A stretch of DNA of 52,512 nucleotides from Bacteroidales bacterium (GCA_009877105.1 WXFD01000061.1:1-52512); one strand, 5' to 3'. Positions 43,535 to 52,262 are shown, counted from the stretch's first letter. Notes: generated by a model from the letters alone, not told the origin. A program made the numbers and translations.

Positions 43535-44239
43535 ATGCAGATCTTCTACGCACCCGGGATTAAAGGCGATATGCACTACCTTGACGAAGGCGAATCACGG
43601 CATTGCCTGAGGGTACTGCGCATGCGGAAGGGTGACATGGTAAGGCTGGTCGACGGGAAAGGAACCCTTTACGGGGGCTGCATCAGCGATACTGTTCAGG
43701 GTCGCTGCGGGATAAGGATAACCAGCATGACCGCCGGATATGAAAAAAGGGATTACAGGCTCCATATTGCCATCTCCCCTCTCAAGAACCAGGATCGGTT
43801 CGAGTGGTTCGTTGAGAAAAGCGTTGAAGCCGGAATAGACGTGATAACCCCGATTATCTGCAAAAACACCGAAAAACGAGGAATAAAGGAAGACAGGATC
43901 AACAATATCATCATTTCAGCAATGAAGCAGTCGGTTAAGGCCTTCAGGCCCCTGCTCGGCAAACCGGTGCCGTTCGGGGAATTCATACGGCGGGATCATG
44001 AAGGCACACGAATGATTGCGCATTGCTCCGGCGAATTTGAAAGAAATGCCATCGGCAAATGCATCCGCAGGGGGGAGAATGCATTGATCCTGATAGGTCC
44101 GGAAGGTGATTTCAGCCGGGAAGAGATATCTGCAGCCCTTGCAAACGGCTTCAGGTCCGTTGAACTGGGAAAAAGCAGGTTCAGAACTGAAACAGCCGGT
44201 GTGGCTGCCTGCCTTGCAGTTTATTTCATAAACCAGTAG
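43535..44239 (+). CDS. rsmE: 16S rRNA m3U1498 methyltransferase
   Basis: 234 aa. SPOUT-class enzyme that methylates U1498 of 16S rRNA. N-terminal PUA-like domain (HYLDEGESRHCLRVLRMRKG, residues 13-32), AISPLKNQDRFEWFVEKSVE (about 84-103), and the knotted SAM site with ALILIGPEGDFSREEI (about 184-199) and VELGKSRFRTETAGVAACL (about 210-228). All signatures are present. It starts 21 nt after the large exported protein gene and is probably co-transcribed with it. Confidence 0.94.
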   Translation: MQIFYAPGIKGDMHYLDEGESRHCLRVLRMRKGDMVRLVDGKGTLYGGCISDTVQGRCGIRITSMTAGYEKRDYRLHIAISPLKNQDRFEWFVEKSVEAGIDVITPIICKNTEKRGIKEDRINNIIISAMKQSVKAFRPLLGKPVPFGEFIRRDHEGTRMIAHCSGEFERNAIGKCIRRGENALILIGPEGDFSREEISAALANGFRSVELGKSRFRTETAGVAACLAVYFINQ

Positions 44240-44383
44240 CACCCGTGCTGCCCGCAACAGGGAAGCCTGGCCAGCAGGAAATATTTCGCGGTTTTCAGCA
44301 AAGGAACAGGATAATCCCAGATCCCGGACGGACAAAATAATCCGGCGGTCGCGCGGACATTATGTTCTGATTAGTAAAGTTTT

Positions 44384-44417
44384 GCCGGTTTCCGATGCAA
44401 ACCCGCCACTGTTAAGG
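44384..44417 (+). promoter_or_regulatory. Cobalamin-riboswitch-core-like sequence, possibly a remnant
   Basis: GCCGGTTTCCGATGC followed by CCCGCCACTGTTAAGG resembles the core of B12 riboswitches (a GGT..TCC element 8 nt before CCCGCnACTGT). The other expected parts (a clear AGGGAA box and the 3' half) are missing and no B12 gene follows on this strand. It may be a degraded element or chance. Confidence 0.25.
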
Positions 44418-44431
44418 CAGGGTATAATATA

Positions 44432-44464
44432 AAAGCCGTCGCGTTTAATTTGCGCGACGGCTTT
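44432..44464 (-). terminator. Perfect 12-bp terminator hairpin
   Basis: AAAGCCGTCGCG (44432-44443) and CGCGACGGCTTT (44453-44464) pair perfectly around a 9-nt loop. On the minus strand it lies 7 nt after the stop of the 63-aa gene and is followed by TTTTATATT, so it mainly ends that transcript; it could also stop rsmE transcripts from the other side. Confidence 0.75.
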
Positions 44465-44471
44465 CGGTTTC

Positions 44472-44663
44472 TCACTGTTGCTCCCTGACTTTAGCAATCA
44501 GCTTTCGTGTCAGACGCTTCCCCGCAACAGGTTTCTTGACCTGTTTTAGAAGTTTGATCACATCATTAAATTCCGGGTAAAATCCCCATGCATCATCGTA
44601 GATGTCAGTTTTTTGTACTAAAATTTCCTGATATGAAAGAAGTCGGGTAGAATTTAATCCCAT
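44472..44663 (-). CDS. Small hypothetical protein (63 aa)
   Basis: 63 aa, basic C-terminus (KKPVAGKRLTRKLIAKVREQ), with an amphipathic middle (FYPEFNDVIKLLKQV). No known domain. It lies 62 nt downstream of the ECF sigma factor gene on the same strand, between a 17-bp inverted repeat that covers its start codon and a strong terminator, so it looks like a real, regulated gene. It could be an accessory to the sigma factor, but lacks the membrane segment of a classical anti-sigma factor. Confidence 0.6.
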   Translation of the reverse strand: MGLNSTRLLSYQEILVQKTDIYDDAWGFYPEFNDVIKLLKQVKKPVAGKRLTRKLIAKVREQQ

Positions 44664-44706
44664 AGGCCGTTTATTTTGGTTTTCATGGAAAACGGCCCAT
44701 GGGATT
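44656..44706. repeat. 17-bp inverted repeat over the start of the 63-aa gene
   Basis: Arms 44656-44672 and 44690-44706 match at 16 of 17 positions (AATCCCATAGGCCGTTT against AATCCCATGGGCCGTTT) around a 17-nt loop. The ATG of the 63-aa gene (minus strand, 44663-44661) lies inside the distal arm. On the minus strand the hairpin begins about 20 nt after the sigma gene stop. It may attenuate transcription between the two genes or hide the start codon. Confidence 0.8.
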
Positions 44707-44725
44707 TATTATTGTTTAAAAATTG

Positions 44726-45313
44726 TTAATTATAGGTAAGTGATATTTTTTTCTCTTCCATCATCTTTCTCATGTTGATGAGTGCATATCTCATCCTTCC
44801 GAGCGCAGTATTGATGCTAACGTCGGTAATGTCAGCTATTTCCTTGAAGCTGAGGCCCGAATAGTGCCGCAGGATAACAACCTCACGCTGGTCGTCGGGC
44901 AGCTGGCTGATCAGTTTCCGGATATCTTTCTGGATCTGCTTTTTAATCAGATGATCCTCAACATTGGCCTCAGCCAGTTTTTTGGAGTTGAACAGGTCGG
45001 ATTCATAATCGTCGTTCGACACGGTATTAAGCTGCTTTACGCGCCTGAAATGATCGATTATAAGGTTATGGGCGATGCGCATAACCCAGGAAATAAATTT
45101 CCCGTTGTCGTAATATTTGCCTGATTTAACCGACTGGATCACTTTCAGGAATGTGTCCTGGAAAAGATCCTCGGCCAATGCCTGATCGCGGATATAAAGA
45201 CTTATATACGCAAATACTTTGTTCTTGTGACGGTGGATTAGGTGTTCGAAGCAGGACTGCTCACCTTTTATGAACCTTTCGATCAGTTCATAATCGGACA
45301 TGTTTTTTTTCAT
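44726..45313 (-). CDS. ECF-type RNA polymerase sigma factor
   Basis: 195 aa. Region 2 covers about residues 10-90: SCFEHLIHRHKNKVFAYISL, ALAEDLFQDTFLKVI, then GKFISWVMRIAHNLIIDHFR, which contacts the -10 element. Region 4 (about 130-190) has LPDDQREVVILRHYSGLSF and KEIADITDVSINTALGRMRY, the helix-turn-helix for the -35 element. The basic N-terminus KKNMSDYELIERFIKGE is usual for conserved Bacteroidota ECF factors. No anti-sigma gene with a membrane anchor lies next to it; only the 63-aa gene follows. The 347-bp divergent region before it, shared with uvrA, has long A/T tracts. Confidence 0.92.
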   Translation of the reverse strand: MKKNMSDYELIERFIKGEQSCFEHLIHRHKNKVFAYISLYIRDQALAEDLFQDTFLKVIQSVKSGKYYDNGKFISWVMRIAHNLIIDHFRRVKQLNTVSNDDYESDLFNSKKLAEANVEDHLIKKQIQKDIRKLISQLPDDQREVVILRHYSGLSFKEIADITDVSINTALGRMRYALINMRKMMEEKKISLTYN

Positions 45314-45660
45314 AGCTCTCTCTGATTTTAAAAAAAATTAGAGTAGAGTTGTCCTATAGGCAGTCGATTTAGTTGGTTAACGGTACAAAGAAAATGATTT
45401 TTTTTAAATTCCAAATGTTTTTTGGGATTTTTTTGCTGAAAAAACAAAAAAAATGTCCGTTCATGTAAAATTTAGATCCTTTCGTCAAAGAAATTCCGGT
45501 TTTTGTCAAAGAAAATATGAAGGTTTCACTTAACGGCGGATGTTATCCGGGGAATTTGCCCCGGACGGCAGCAATGATAATAAAAGAAGTCAGTAAGTAC
45601 CGCAGAAATTATTTTTGAAACCCTTACCTTTGTGGCCTTGATTAAAGCAAGTGGTCAGCA
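45314..45660. other. AT-rich divergent promoter region
   Basis: 347 bp between the sigma factor and uvrA genes. It has several T6-T9 and A8 tracts (45396-45455) that should bend DNA. No coding frame is convincing. One promoter element for uvrA is listed separately; none was found with confidence for the sigma gene. Confidence 0.6.
45625..45632 (+). promoter_or_regulatory. -7 promoter element of uvrA
   Basis: TACCTTTG, exact TAnnTTTG, 28 nt before ATG 45661. No LexA-like palindrome was recognised around it. Confidence 0.55.
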
Positions 45661-48453
45661 ATGGACGGGAAGATTGAGATAAAGGGTGCTAGGGTTCACA
45701 ATCTGAAAAGTATAAATGTATCAATACCACGCAACCAGCTGGTTGTGATCACGGGTGTGTCGGGATCCGGAAAATCCTCCCTGGCCTTCGACACTATCTA
45801 TGCTGAAGGGCAGCGAAGATATGTTGAGAGCCTGTCGTCGTATGCAAGGCAGTTCCTGGGAAGGATGAACAAGCCGGAGGTGGATTTTATAAATGGTATT
45901 CCTCCGGCCATCGCCATAGAACAGAAGGTAAACACGCGCAATCCCCGCTCCACCGTCGGAACCTCAACCGAGATCTATGACTACATAAGGCTTCTCTTTG
46001 CCAGGATCGGCCGCACATATTCCCCCATATCGGGCAGGGAGGTAAAACGTCACAGCGCCGATGATCTTGTGAAATTCATCGGGACACTTGAGGAGGGATC
46101 CAGGGTGATCCTGACATCTCCCGCCGTTATCCCCGAAAACATAAGGGTTGCGGAATACCTCTCCTTTCTTGTCAAACAGGGATTCAGCCGGATTGAGGAG
46201 AACGGAGAACTGACAAGGATCGACGATCCCGGGGCTGAAAAGAGATTCCATCCCGGACAGTCACTGAATATCGTTATCGACAGGATAGTGGTGAACAATG
46301 ATCCTGACAACCTCAGCCGCACAGCCGACTCCGCACAGACCGCCTTCCAGACCGGGAAAGGTTACTGCCAGGCAATCATCCAGTCGGACAATGGATTCAA
46401 CAGGGCGGGTTTCTCGACGAAATTTGAAGAAGACGGTATTGAGTTCGAGGAACCGTCGGAGTTTCTATTCAGTTTCAACAATCCTGTCGGCGCCTGTCCG
46501 CTGTGCGAGGGCTATGGCAAGGTAATCGGAATAGATGAGAACCTGGTGATACCCGATCCGAATCTTTCGGTGTACCAGGACGCGATTGTATGCTGGAAGG
46601 GTGAAAGCATGAAGAAATGGAAGGAGCGGCTGATAAGCAATGCACCCCTTTTCGGTTTTCCCGTGCACAAGCCGTATTACCAGCTGTCGCAGGAGCAGAA
46701 AGACCTGCTGTGGAACGGCAACAGGTATTTCTATGGTATAAACAGGTTCTTTGAACATCTTGAAGAGAAGAAGTACAAGATACAGTACCGGGTTCTTCTG
46801 GCCCGTTACCGCGGCAAGACAGTATGTCCGGAATGCAGGGGAACGAGGCTCAGAAAGGAGGCATCATATGTCAGGGTTGCAGGCATCACCGTACAGGAAC
46901 TGGTTTCAATGCCCGTGGGCAGGCTTTATGATTTTTTCCTGAACATCATTCTCGATGAGCAGGAGGCAAAGATCACTGAAAGGCTTCTCAGGGAGATACG
47001 CCAGCGCCTGAAGTTCCTCATTGACACCGGGCTCTCCTATCTCACCCTCAACAGGCTGTCATCAACCCTGTCGGGCGGTGAATCGCAGAGGATAAATCTC
47101 GCCGCTTCGCTTGGAAGCAACCTGACTGGATCGATGTATATCCTGGATGAACCGAGTATCGGGCTACATCCCCGCGACACGGGTCTTCTTGTCAGTGTAC
47201 TGAAGGAGCTGAGGGACCTGGGCAATTCGGTGCTCGTGGTGGAACATGAAGAAGAGATCATAAGAGCGGCAGATGAGATCATCGACCTGGGTCCGGAAGC
47301 CGGAAGGCTGGGCGGCGAGATTGTCTACCAGGGAAAGCCTGACATCTCCCCGTCGAACAAGTCGCTCACTGCAGATTATCTGAGCGGCAGGCTTGCGGTG
47401 GAGGTTCCTCCTGCAAGAAGGAAATGGAACAGTTATATAGAGGTGCAGGGCGCCCGTGAAAACAATCTGAAGGATATTGACGTAAAGTTTCCCCTTCATA
47501 CAATAACTGCAGTGACAGGAGTCAGCGGTTCAGGCAAATCGAGCCTGGTTTCCGATATACTTTACAATGTCCTGTCGGGCAGGATTGCCGGGAACAATGT
47601 GAAACCCGGACGGTTCCGCGGACTGGCCGGCGACGTTGGCAGTCTCACGGGTATTGAGCTTGTCGACCAGAATCCGATCGGCAGGTCGAGCCGGTCAAAC
47701 CCTGTCACCTATCTTAAGGCCTATGATGAGATCCGCAAGCTTTATGCCGGACAACAGGCGTCGGTGATAAACAATTTCAAGGCTTCCCATTTCTCATTCA
47801 ATATCGACGGTGGAAGGTGCGAGGAGTGCCAGGGTGAAGGAATCATCAGGGTTGAAATGCAGTTCATGGCCGATGTGGAGCTGACCTGTGAAAGCTGCAA
47901 GGGAATGAGGTTCAGGAAAGAGATACTTGAAGTAAGGTATCATGGCCGGAACATACATGATATGCTCGAAATGACAATAGACGATGCCATAGCCTTTTTC
48001 GGCAGCCATCCGGGGAAGCTTGAGAAAAAGATCATCGAAAAACTGAAGCCCCTGTCAGATGTGGGCCTGGGATATATAAAAATGGGACAGTCGTCCAGTA
48101 CATTGTCGGGCGGGGAGAGCCAGAGGGTTAAGCTTGCCTACTACCTTGCCCAGGAAAGGGAGACCGGGCACATACTCTTTATATTCGATGAACCCACCAC
48201 CGGACTGCATTTCCACGATATCGGCAAGCTTCTCAGATCAATAAATGCACTGGTTGATCATGGTCATTCGGTAATACTTGTGGAGCATAACCTGGATGTG
48301 ATAAAGTGTGCCGACTGGGTGATCGACCTTGGACCGGAAGGAGGAGAAGAGGGCGGATATATCGTTTTCGAGGGTACTCCGGAGGCCCTGGCGAAATGCA
48401 AAAAATCCTATACCGGCAGATACCTCGCCCGGAAACTGGGTAAGCAGGGGTAA
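45661..48453 (+). CDS. uvrA: Excinuclease ABC subunit A
   Basis: 930 aa, full length. Damage-recognition ATPase of nucleotide excision repair, acting as a dimer with UvrB. Two ABC halves: Walker A GVSGSGKSSLAFDT (about 33-46) and GVSGSGKSSLVSDI (about 620-633), signatures LSGGESQRINLAASLG and LSGGESQRVKLAYYLA, and Walker B YILDEPSIGLHPRD and FIFDEPTTGLHFHD. Zinc modules: CPLCEGYGKV with CPECRGTRL in the first half, and CEECQGEG with CESCKGMRF in the second. RQFLGRMNKPEVDFINGIPP is the usual insertion-domain entry. No odd features. Confidence 0.97.
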   Translation: MDGKIEIKGARVHNLKSINVSIPRNQLVVITGVSGSGKSSLAFDTIYAEGQRRYVESLSSYARQFLGRMNKPEVDFINGIPPAIAIEQKVNTRNPRSTVGTSTEIYDYIRLLFARIGRTYSPISGREVKRHSADDLVKFIGTLEEGSRVILTSPAVIPENIRVAEYLSFLVKQGFSRIEENGELTRIDDPGAEKRFHPGQSLNIVIDRIVVNNDPDNLSRTADSAQTAFQTGKGYCQAIIQSDNGFNRAGFSTKFEEDGIEFEEPSEFLFSFNNPVGACPLCEGYGKVIGIDENLVIPDPNLSVYQDAIVCWKGESMKKWKERLISNAPLFGFPVHKPYYQLSQEQKDLLWNGNRYFYGINRFFEHLEEKKYKIQYRVLLARYRGKTVCPECRGTRLRKEASYVRVAGITVQELVSMPVGRLYDFFLNIILDEQEAKITERLLREIRQRLKFLIDTGLSYLTLNRLSSTLSGGESQRINLAASLGSNLTGSMYILDEPSIGLHPRDTGLLVSVLKELRDLGNSVLVVEHEEEIIRAADEIIDLGPEAGRLGGEIVYQGKPDISPSNKSLTADYLSGRLAVEVPPARRKWNSYIEVQGARENNLKDIDVKFPLHTITAVTGVSGSGKSSLVSDILYNVLSGRIAGNNVKPGRFRGLAGDVGSLTGIELVDQNPIGRSSRSNPVTYLKAYDEIRKLYAGQQASVINNFKASHFSFNIDGGRCEECQGEGIIRVEMQFMADVELTCESCKGMRFRKEILEVRYHGRNIHDMLEMTIDDAIAFFGSHPGKLEKKIIEKLKPLSDVGLGYIKMGQSSSTLSGGESQRVKLAYYLAQERETGHILFIFDEPTTGLHFHDIGKLLRSINALVDHGHSVILVEHNLDVIKCADWVIDLGPEGGEEGGYIVFEGTPEALAKCKKSYTGRYLARKLGKQG

Positions 48454-48457
48454 AAAG

Positions 48458-48901
48458 TCACTGTTTCAGTTTAAACCCGAACATTATTGCCACACATCCC
48501 GACGGAGGTGTTGTGGTCTGGGGCCCTGCAGTGGTGACTCTGACCATTATTTTCAGCTGCTGGCTCGATTCAAGCTTGAAATCCCAGATCCTGGCATAAT
48601 CCGACTCCTTGTTCGAATAGATCACGTTACGGTTGGCATCAAGCACCCTGAACTCGACGGGAGGAAGATTATCGTCACCGCATACCGCAAGCCTGTATTC
48701 CATTCCTGAATAGAAGGTCTTATATAATTCAGCTTCCTCGCCCGCAACAAGGGTGGTTGCATGATAGTTGCCATCGTGGGTGAATGCTTCCAGCGCCGGG
48801 ATGCAGGTCTGCCTTGCAAAGGCCTTGCACTGGGCGTTCGCGTCAGAAGATGATAAAATAAGCAGAACAGCAAGTATAGGAATGAATCTGAAGATTTTCA
48901 T
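48458..48901 (-). CDS. Small exported protein of unknown function
   Basis: 147 aa. Signal peptide (RFIPILAVLLILSSSDANAQ, cleaved near residue 23). The mature part has four Cys (CKAFARQTC near the start, CGDDN, and GCVAIMFGF near the end) and beta-rich text such as SGMEYRLAVCGDDNLPPVEF and IWDFKLESSQQLKIMVRV, like a small beta-sandwich. It recalls exported Bacteroidota proteins of unknown function. It lies 11 nt after the lipoprotein gene on the same strand, so both form an operon, and converges with uvrA with a 4-nt gap. Confidence 0.7.
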   Translation of the reverse strand: MKIFRFIPILAVLLILSSSDANAQCKAFARQTCIPALEAFTHDGNYHATTLVAGEEAELYKTFYSGMEYRLAVCGDDNLPPVEFRVLDANRNVIYSNKESDYARIWDFKLESSQQLKIMVRVTTAGPQTTTPPSGCVAIMFGFKLKQ

Positions 48902-48912
48902 AGCTGAGGTAT

Positions 48913-49842
48913 TTATTTTACGAATGAATTCCTTATTTCCGTAACAACTGATGAAAGTTCCCTGAATACTTCCACCGTCAGGTTGGACTTTGCCTGTGAC
49001 CTGAGCAGAGTAAGTCTCTCTGCTTCACTGTATTCAGGTTTAATATCGGTTGTTGTTATGGTTATCTTGTCAAACACTGCCTTCACCCTTTCCATCTGAA
49101 CCAGAATGTCGTCGATAGCCGGATTGCCCTTGTTGCCGGTGAGCATGCTCATAAGGTTGTCAATGGAAAGTTTCTGATCCACTATCCTGCCTGCCAGCTT
49201 GTTGGTGGCAATATCCTTCGGACTCACGAGCTTTGTTGAAAGGTACAGTCCTTCGATCCAGCCTCCCGTGAGTACCATGGCAGCTATTGCAGGCTGACCG
49301 TTATCTTCGAGGTATGAGTTTGAATTGAGATAAGTCTGCGAAATAATCTCCATTATCACTTCCTGATTATGTATGTTTTCCTCCAGCTTGCTGATATCTT
49401 CCTCCGAAATGGCATCAAGAATGCCAAGACCGTCGGCCATTTTCTTGGCCGCATTCATATAATCGATTATCATCTGTGTCTGGTCGTACAGACTCACGAA
49501 ACTGAGGTCGCAGGTAAATATGCCGAGGTTAAGTGCCATACTTCTGTTTGTACTGTAATTTTTTGCATTGTCGACCGGGTTCAGGATCGTGTTGTCGAAC
49601 AGGGCGCCGGCCGACTTTATCAGCATTGCCGATTCGAGTGGTGACGGCAGGGTATAGAATATTTTTTCCGCTTTCTTCAAATCGTCATACAGGGCAGCAT
49701 TATCGCGGGTTGCCCTGAACGTGGCTCCTTCACTCTTAACGCTCTTCCCTCCCGAGTTGCATGCGGAAAGCAATATCGCAAACAAGATTACCAGTGCCGG
49801 CACACCATTATCCATTTTAAAAAACTTATTCATGATTGGCAA
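48913..49842 (-). CDS. Lipoprotein of unknown function (309 aa)
   Basis: Lipoprotein signal with ILFAILLSAC (Cys about 28) and an NSGGK linker that favours outer-membrane export. ATG 49842 is used, but ATG 49833 (MNKFFKMDNG) is also good. The mature domain is mostly alpha-helical: ALYDDLKKAEKIFYTLPSPL, RSMALNLGIFTCDLSFVSLY, and ending LTVEVFRELSSVVTEIRNSF. No catalytic motif is seen. It is first in a two-gene minus-strand operon with the 147-aa exported protein. The function is unknown. Confidence 0.7.
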   Translation of the reverse strand: MPIMNKFFKMDNGVPALVILFAILLSACNSGGKSVKSEGATFRATRDNAALYDDLKKAEKIFYTLPSPLESAMLIKSAGALFDNTILNPVDNAKNYSTNRSMALNLGIFTCDLSFVSLYDQTQMIIDYMNAAKKMADGLGILDAISEEDISKLEENIHNQEVIMEIISQTYLNSNSYLEDNGQPAIAAMVLTGGWIEGLYLSTKLVSPKDIATNKLAGRIVDQKLSIDNLMSMLTGNKGNPAIDDILVQMERVKAVFDKITITTTDIKPEYSEAERLTLLRSQAKSNLTVEVFRELSSVVTEIRNSFVK

Positions 49843-49925
49843 TTTTATATTTTCAGGCTAAACTAAGCTAAATTAGTACTTTATTTTTATTATATCAAAA
49901 CGGTTAAAACTGTAAAATGGTATGG

Positions 49926-49933
49926 TAACTTTG
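49926..49933 (+). promoter_or_regulatory. -7 promoter element of the 170-aa gene
   Basis: TAACTTTG, exact TAnnTTTG, followed by GC and 16 nt before ATG 49950. Confidence 0.6.
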
Positions 49934-49949
49934 CAGAAAATATTCAAAA

Positions 49950-50462
49950 ATGACATTAAATGAGAAGAAATTAAAGGAGCTTGGTGCGGTTCTGGACAAA
50001 AACAACAGCCTCAGGATTACGCAGGCAATCAGGGTAATGAGAAATGAGCCGCCGTTTTCCGGGGCAATTGCCCTGCTGGTTGCGCATTATAACAAAAGCA
50101 CAAGTTACCAGATAAGGCAGCTTATAAGGGAATTCATGAATGATATGAAGGATCAGGCTTCATGCGGGGAAGTTGTTGCGGAAATAAAAGGGAGTCACAG
50201 CAGCGACACCCTGCAAATGATTGCGTCGTCGTGCTGGCAGTCGGGTCTGGATTATTCAGGTTACTGCCATGAGTTCGCGGATCTTTTCCTGGCGGGCGAC
50301 TATATGACGGCCCTTGAGTGTTTCACCGTGATTGACGCCTCGGCACACAGGCTTAGCGGTGATGTGAAAAAATCGCTGATCGAGAAGATAAAGAAAGGTG
50401 CCTGCAGCATCACTGGTGAAAAGAACGCACTGTGCAATGAACTGATCTCTGTTCTCCAGTAA
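49950..50462 (+). CDS. Helical hypothetical protein (170 aa)
   Basis: 170 aa, soluble, no signal peptide. Repeated helical pairs of about 35 residues (AIRVMRNEPPFSGAIALLVA, YQIRQLIREFMNDMKDQ, GSHSSDTLQMIASSCWQSGL, FADLFLAGDYMTALECFTVI) suggest a HEAT-like scaffold. No catalytic residues are evident, and the family is not known to me. It has its own promoter and converges with the DHOD-like gene at 50473 with a 10-nt gap. A protein-binding or chaperone-like role is only a guess. Confidence 0.65.
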   Translation: MTLNEKKLKELGAVLDKNNSLRITQAIRVMRNEPPFSGAIALLVAHYNKSTSYQIRQLIREFMNDMKDQASCGEVVAEIKGSHSSDTLQMIASSCWQSGLDYSGYCHEFADLFLAGDYMTALECFTVIDASAHRLSGDVKKSLIEKIKKGACSITGEKNALCNELISVLQ

Positions 50463-50472
50463 GGGTGGCGCA

Positions 50473-51450
50473 CTATTCGTATGTTGAGAAATGCTTCATG
50501 AACTGCGTCCGTTCATATACCGCCGGCATATCATAATTCATATAGTTCAGCATGCCTCTGAAAACATCAACACTGTCAAACTCCTTCGTTTTCATCCATT
50601 TCAGTATCTGCTCGTTCATTGTCCGGATGTAGCTGATTCCCTTTTCATACAGTACAGAGCAGACCTGTACGGTATTCGCTCCCGCAAGCAGGTATTTCAC
50701 GGCATCCTGTCCTGATTTGACACCCGTCGAGGCAGAGATGTCGATCTTTACATCCTGGGCACTTGCCATGGCGATCCATCTCAGAACGTACCTTCTTTCG
50801 AATTCCTTGCTGAAAACAGAAGCCGGAATGATCTCCATTTTGTTTATGTCAATATCCGGCTCAAAGAACCTGTTGAACATAACAACCCCGGCAACACCCC
50901 TCATGTAGAACTGATCGATCATGTAAAGGATGTTGGAAAACCTGAATCCGATTTTCAGGGAAATGGGGATTGTTATGCTGCGCCTGAGCTTCTCAATTAG
51001 ATCGAGATACAACTTTTCCGATTCAGCAGATGTTTTTTTCCTGTCGACCGGAAGAAAAAACACATTTACCTCGAGTGCATCGGCACCGGCATCTTCCATC
51101 TTCCTTGCAAACCCGGTCCAGCCTTCGGCTGTGTAGCAATTGACACTCGGGATAACCGGGATCTTCAGGTTTTTCTTGGCTTTTCTTATCAGGTCGAGGT
51201 AATTGTCGACAGAGTTTGATCTCACATAATTGGCTATATAGTCAGCTGCTTCGGGGTATTCATGCGCTGATGACAATGAATGGACCTGCGAAGTGATTTG
51301 TTCTTCAAAGAGGGATTTCAGGACAACGGCGCCTGCACCGCTGTCTTCAGCTTCCTTAAGCTGCCCTGCTGTTGATGTGAGAAGGCTGCTGCTGACAATC
51401 AGGGGACTGCTTAAAGTCAGCCCCAGGTATTTTGTCTGAAGTTTTTCCAT
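50473..51450 (-). CDS. Dihydroorotate-dehydrogenase-like flavoprotein, paralogue 2
   Basis: 325 aa, same fold as the protein at 28758: YLGLTLSSPLIVSSSLLTST, KSLFEEQITSQ, IPVIPSVNCYT, IPISLKIGFRFSN, VVMFNRFFEPDID, and STGVKSGQDAVKYLLAGANT for FMN phosphate. The loop of the catalytic residue reads VNVFFLPVDRKKTSAESEK, again without the Cys/Ser of true PyrD. It starts 2 nt after the YggS stop, so both belong to one minus-strand operon. The pair may be an unknown flavin reductase class; the reaction cannot be stated. Confidence 0.84.
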   Translation of the reverse strand: MEKLQTKYLGLTLSSPLIVSSSLLTSTAGQLKEAEDSGAGAVVLKSLFEEQITSQVHSLSSAHEYPEAADYIANYVRSNSVDNYLDLIRKAKKNLKIPVIPSVNCYTAEGWTGFARKMEDAGADALEVNVFFLPVDRKKTSAESEKLYLDLIEKLRRSITIPISLKIGFRFSNILYMIDQFYMRGVAGVVMFNRFFEPDIDINKMEIIPASVFSKEFERRYVLRWIAMASAQDVKIDISASTGVKSGQDAVKYLLAGANTVQVCSVLYEKGISYIRTMNEQILKWMKTKEFDSVDVFRGMLNYMNYDMPAVYERTQFMKHFSTYE

Positions 51451-51452
51451 GA

Positions 51453-52142
51453 TCAGGTATGTTGTTTGTTGTTTTTTACAGGGGCTCCGAATATAAGACT
51501 CCCGATCCGCACAATTGTACTCCCCTCCTCCACCGCAATCTCATAATCGCCCGACATTCCCATTGATATCTCTTTAAAATTCTCATTATCCCGGAAATAA
51601 GTGTTCCTGACATCATTGAAACATTTTGAGAGATATCTGAACTCGTTTCTTATCTGTTCCCTGTTGCCGGTAAACGTGGCCATTCCCATCACGCCGCAGA
51701 TATTGACATTTCTGAGCTTATAAAGGTCAGCGTTTTCCAGCATGGCATACAGTTCATCCATAGTGAACCCGAATTTGGTCTCTTCTTCTGCTATATGGAT
51801 CTGAAGGAGACAGCTGATCACCCTGTTCACTTTGGAGGCTTCATTGTCAATTATCTTTAGAAGCCGGAAAGAGTCAACCGACTCTATCATGCTGATGAAC
51901 GGAACCAGGTATTTAACCTTGTTTGTCTGAAGGTGTCCTATCAGGTGCCATTCAATATCAGGGGGAAGAACATCCTTCTTCCCTGCAAGTTCCATTACCC
52001 TGTTCTCCCCAAAGCATCTTTGGCCGGCATTGTAGGCTTCAAGTATCTCGGCTGGGGATTTGGCCTTCGACACCGCCACAAGCTTAACCCCGGGGGGTAA
52101 TGCCGTTTTTACCGATCTGATATTTGAAGCGATGTCAGTCAC
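51453..52142 (-). CDS. YggS/PROSC-family PLP homeostasis protein
   Basis: 229 aa. Binds pyridoxal phosphate and helps balance free PLP. The PLP lysine is in LVAVSKAKS (Lys26); FGENRVMEL, WHLIGHLQTNKVKYLV (about 72-87), VLLQIHIAEEETKFGF-like text, GVMGMATF (about 147-154) and the phosphate-binding SMGMSGDYEIAVEEGSTIVR with IG at the end are all in place. Length is normal. It is followed by the DHOD-like gene (2-nt gap) and preceded by a DUF1015 gene on the same strand 120 nt upstream. Confidence 0.93.
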   Translation of the reverse strand: MTDIASNIRSVKTALPPGVKLVAVSKAKSPAEILEAYNAGQRCFGENRVMELAGKKDVLPPDIEWHLIGHLQTNKVKYLVPFISMIESVDSFRLLKIIDNEASKVNRVISCLLQIHIAEEETKFGFTMDELYAMLENADLYKLRNVNICGVMGMATFTGNREQIRNEFRYLSKCFNDVRNTYFRDNENFKEISMGMSGDYEIAVEEGSTIVRIGSLIFGAPVKNNKQHT

Positions 52143-52262
52143 GCAGATAATCTTTACAGTCCTCCTTAAACAAGTTCTTTTCCCGGCCGGCCGGTTCAGG
52201 TTCCGGGATCATCAGCCGTTATTAGCCGGAGCACCCGGCCGGTTGCAGGAGCAGGCAGGCAG

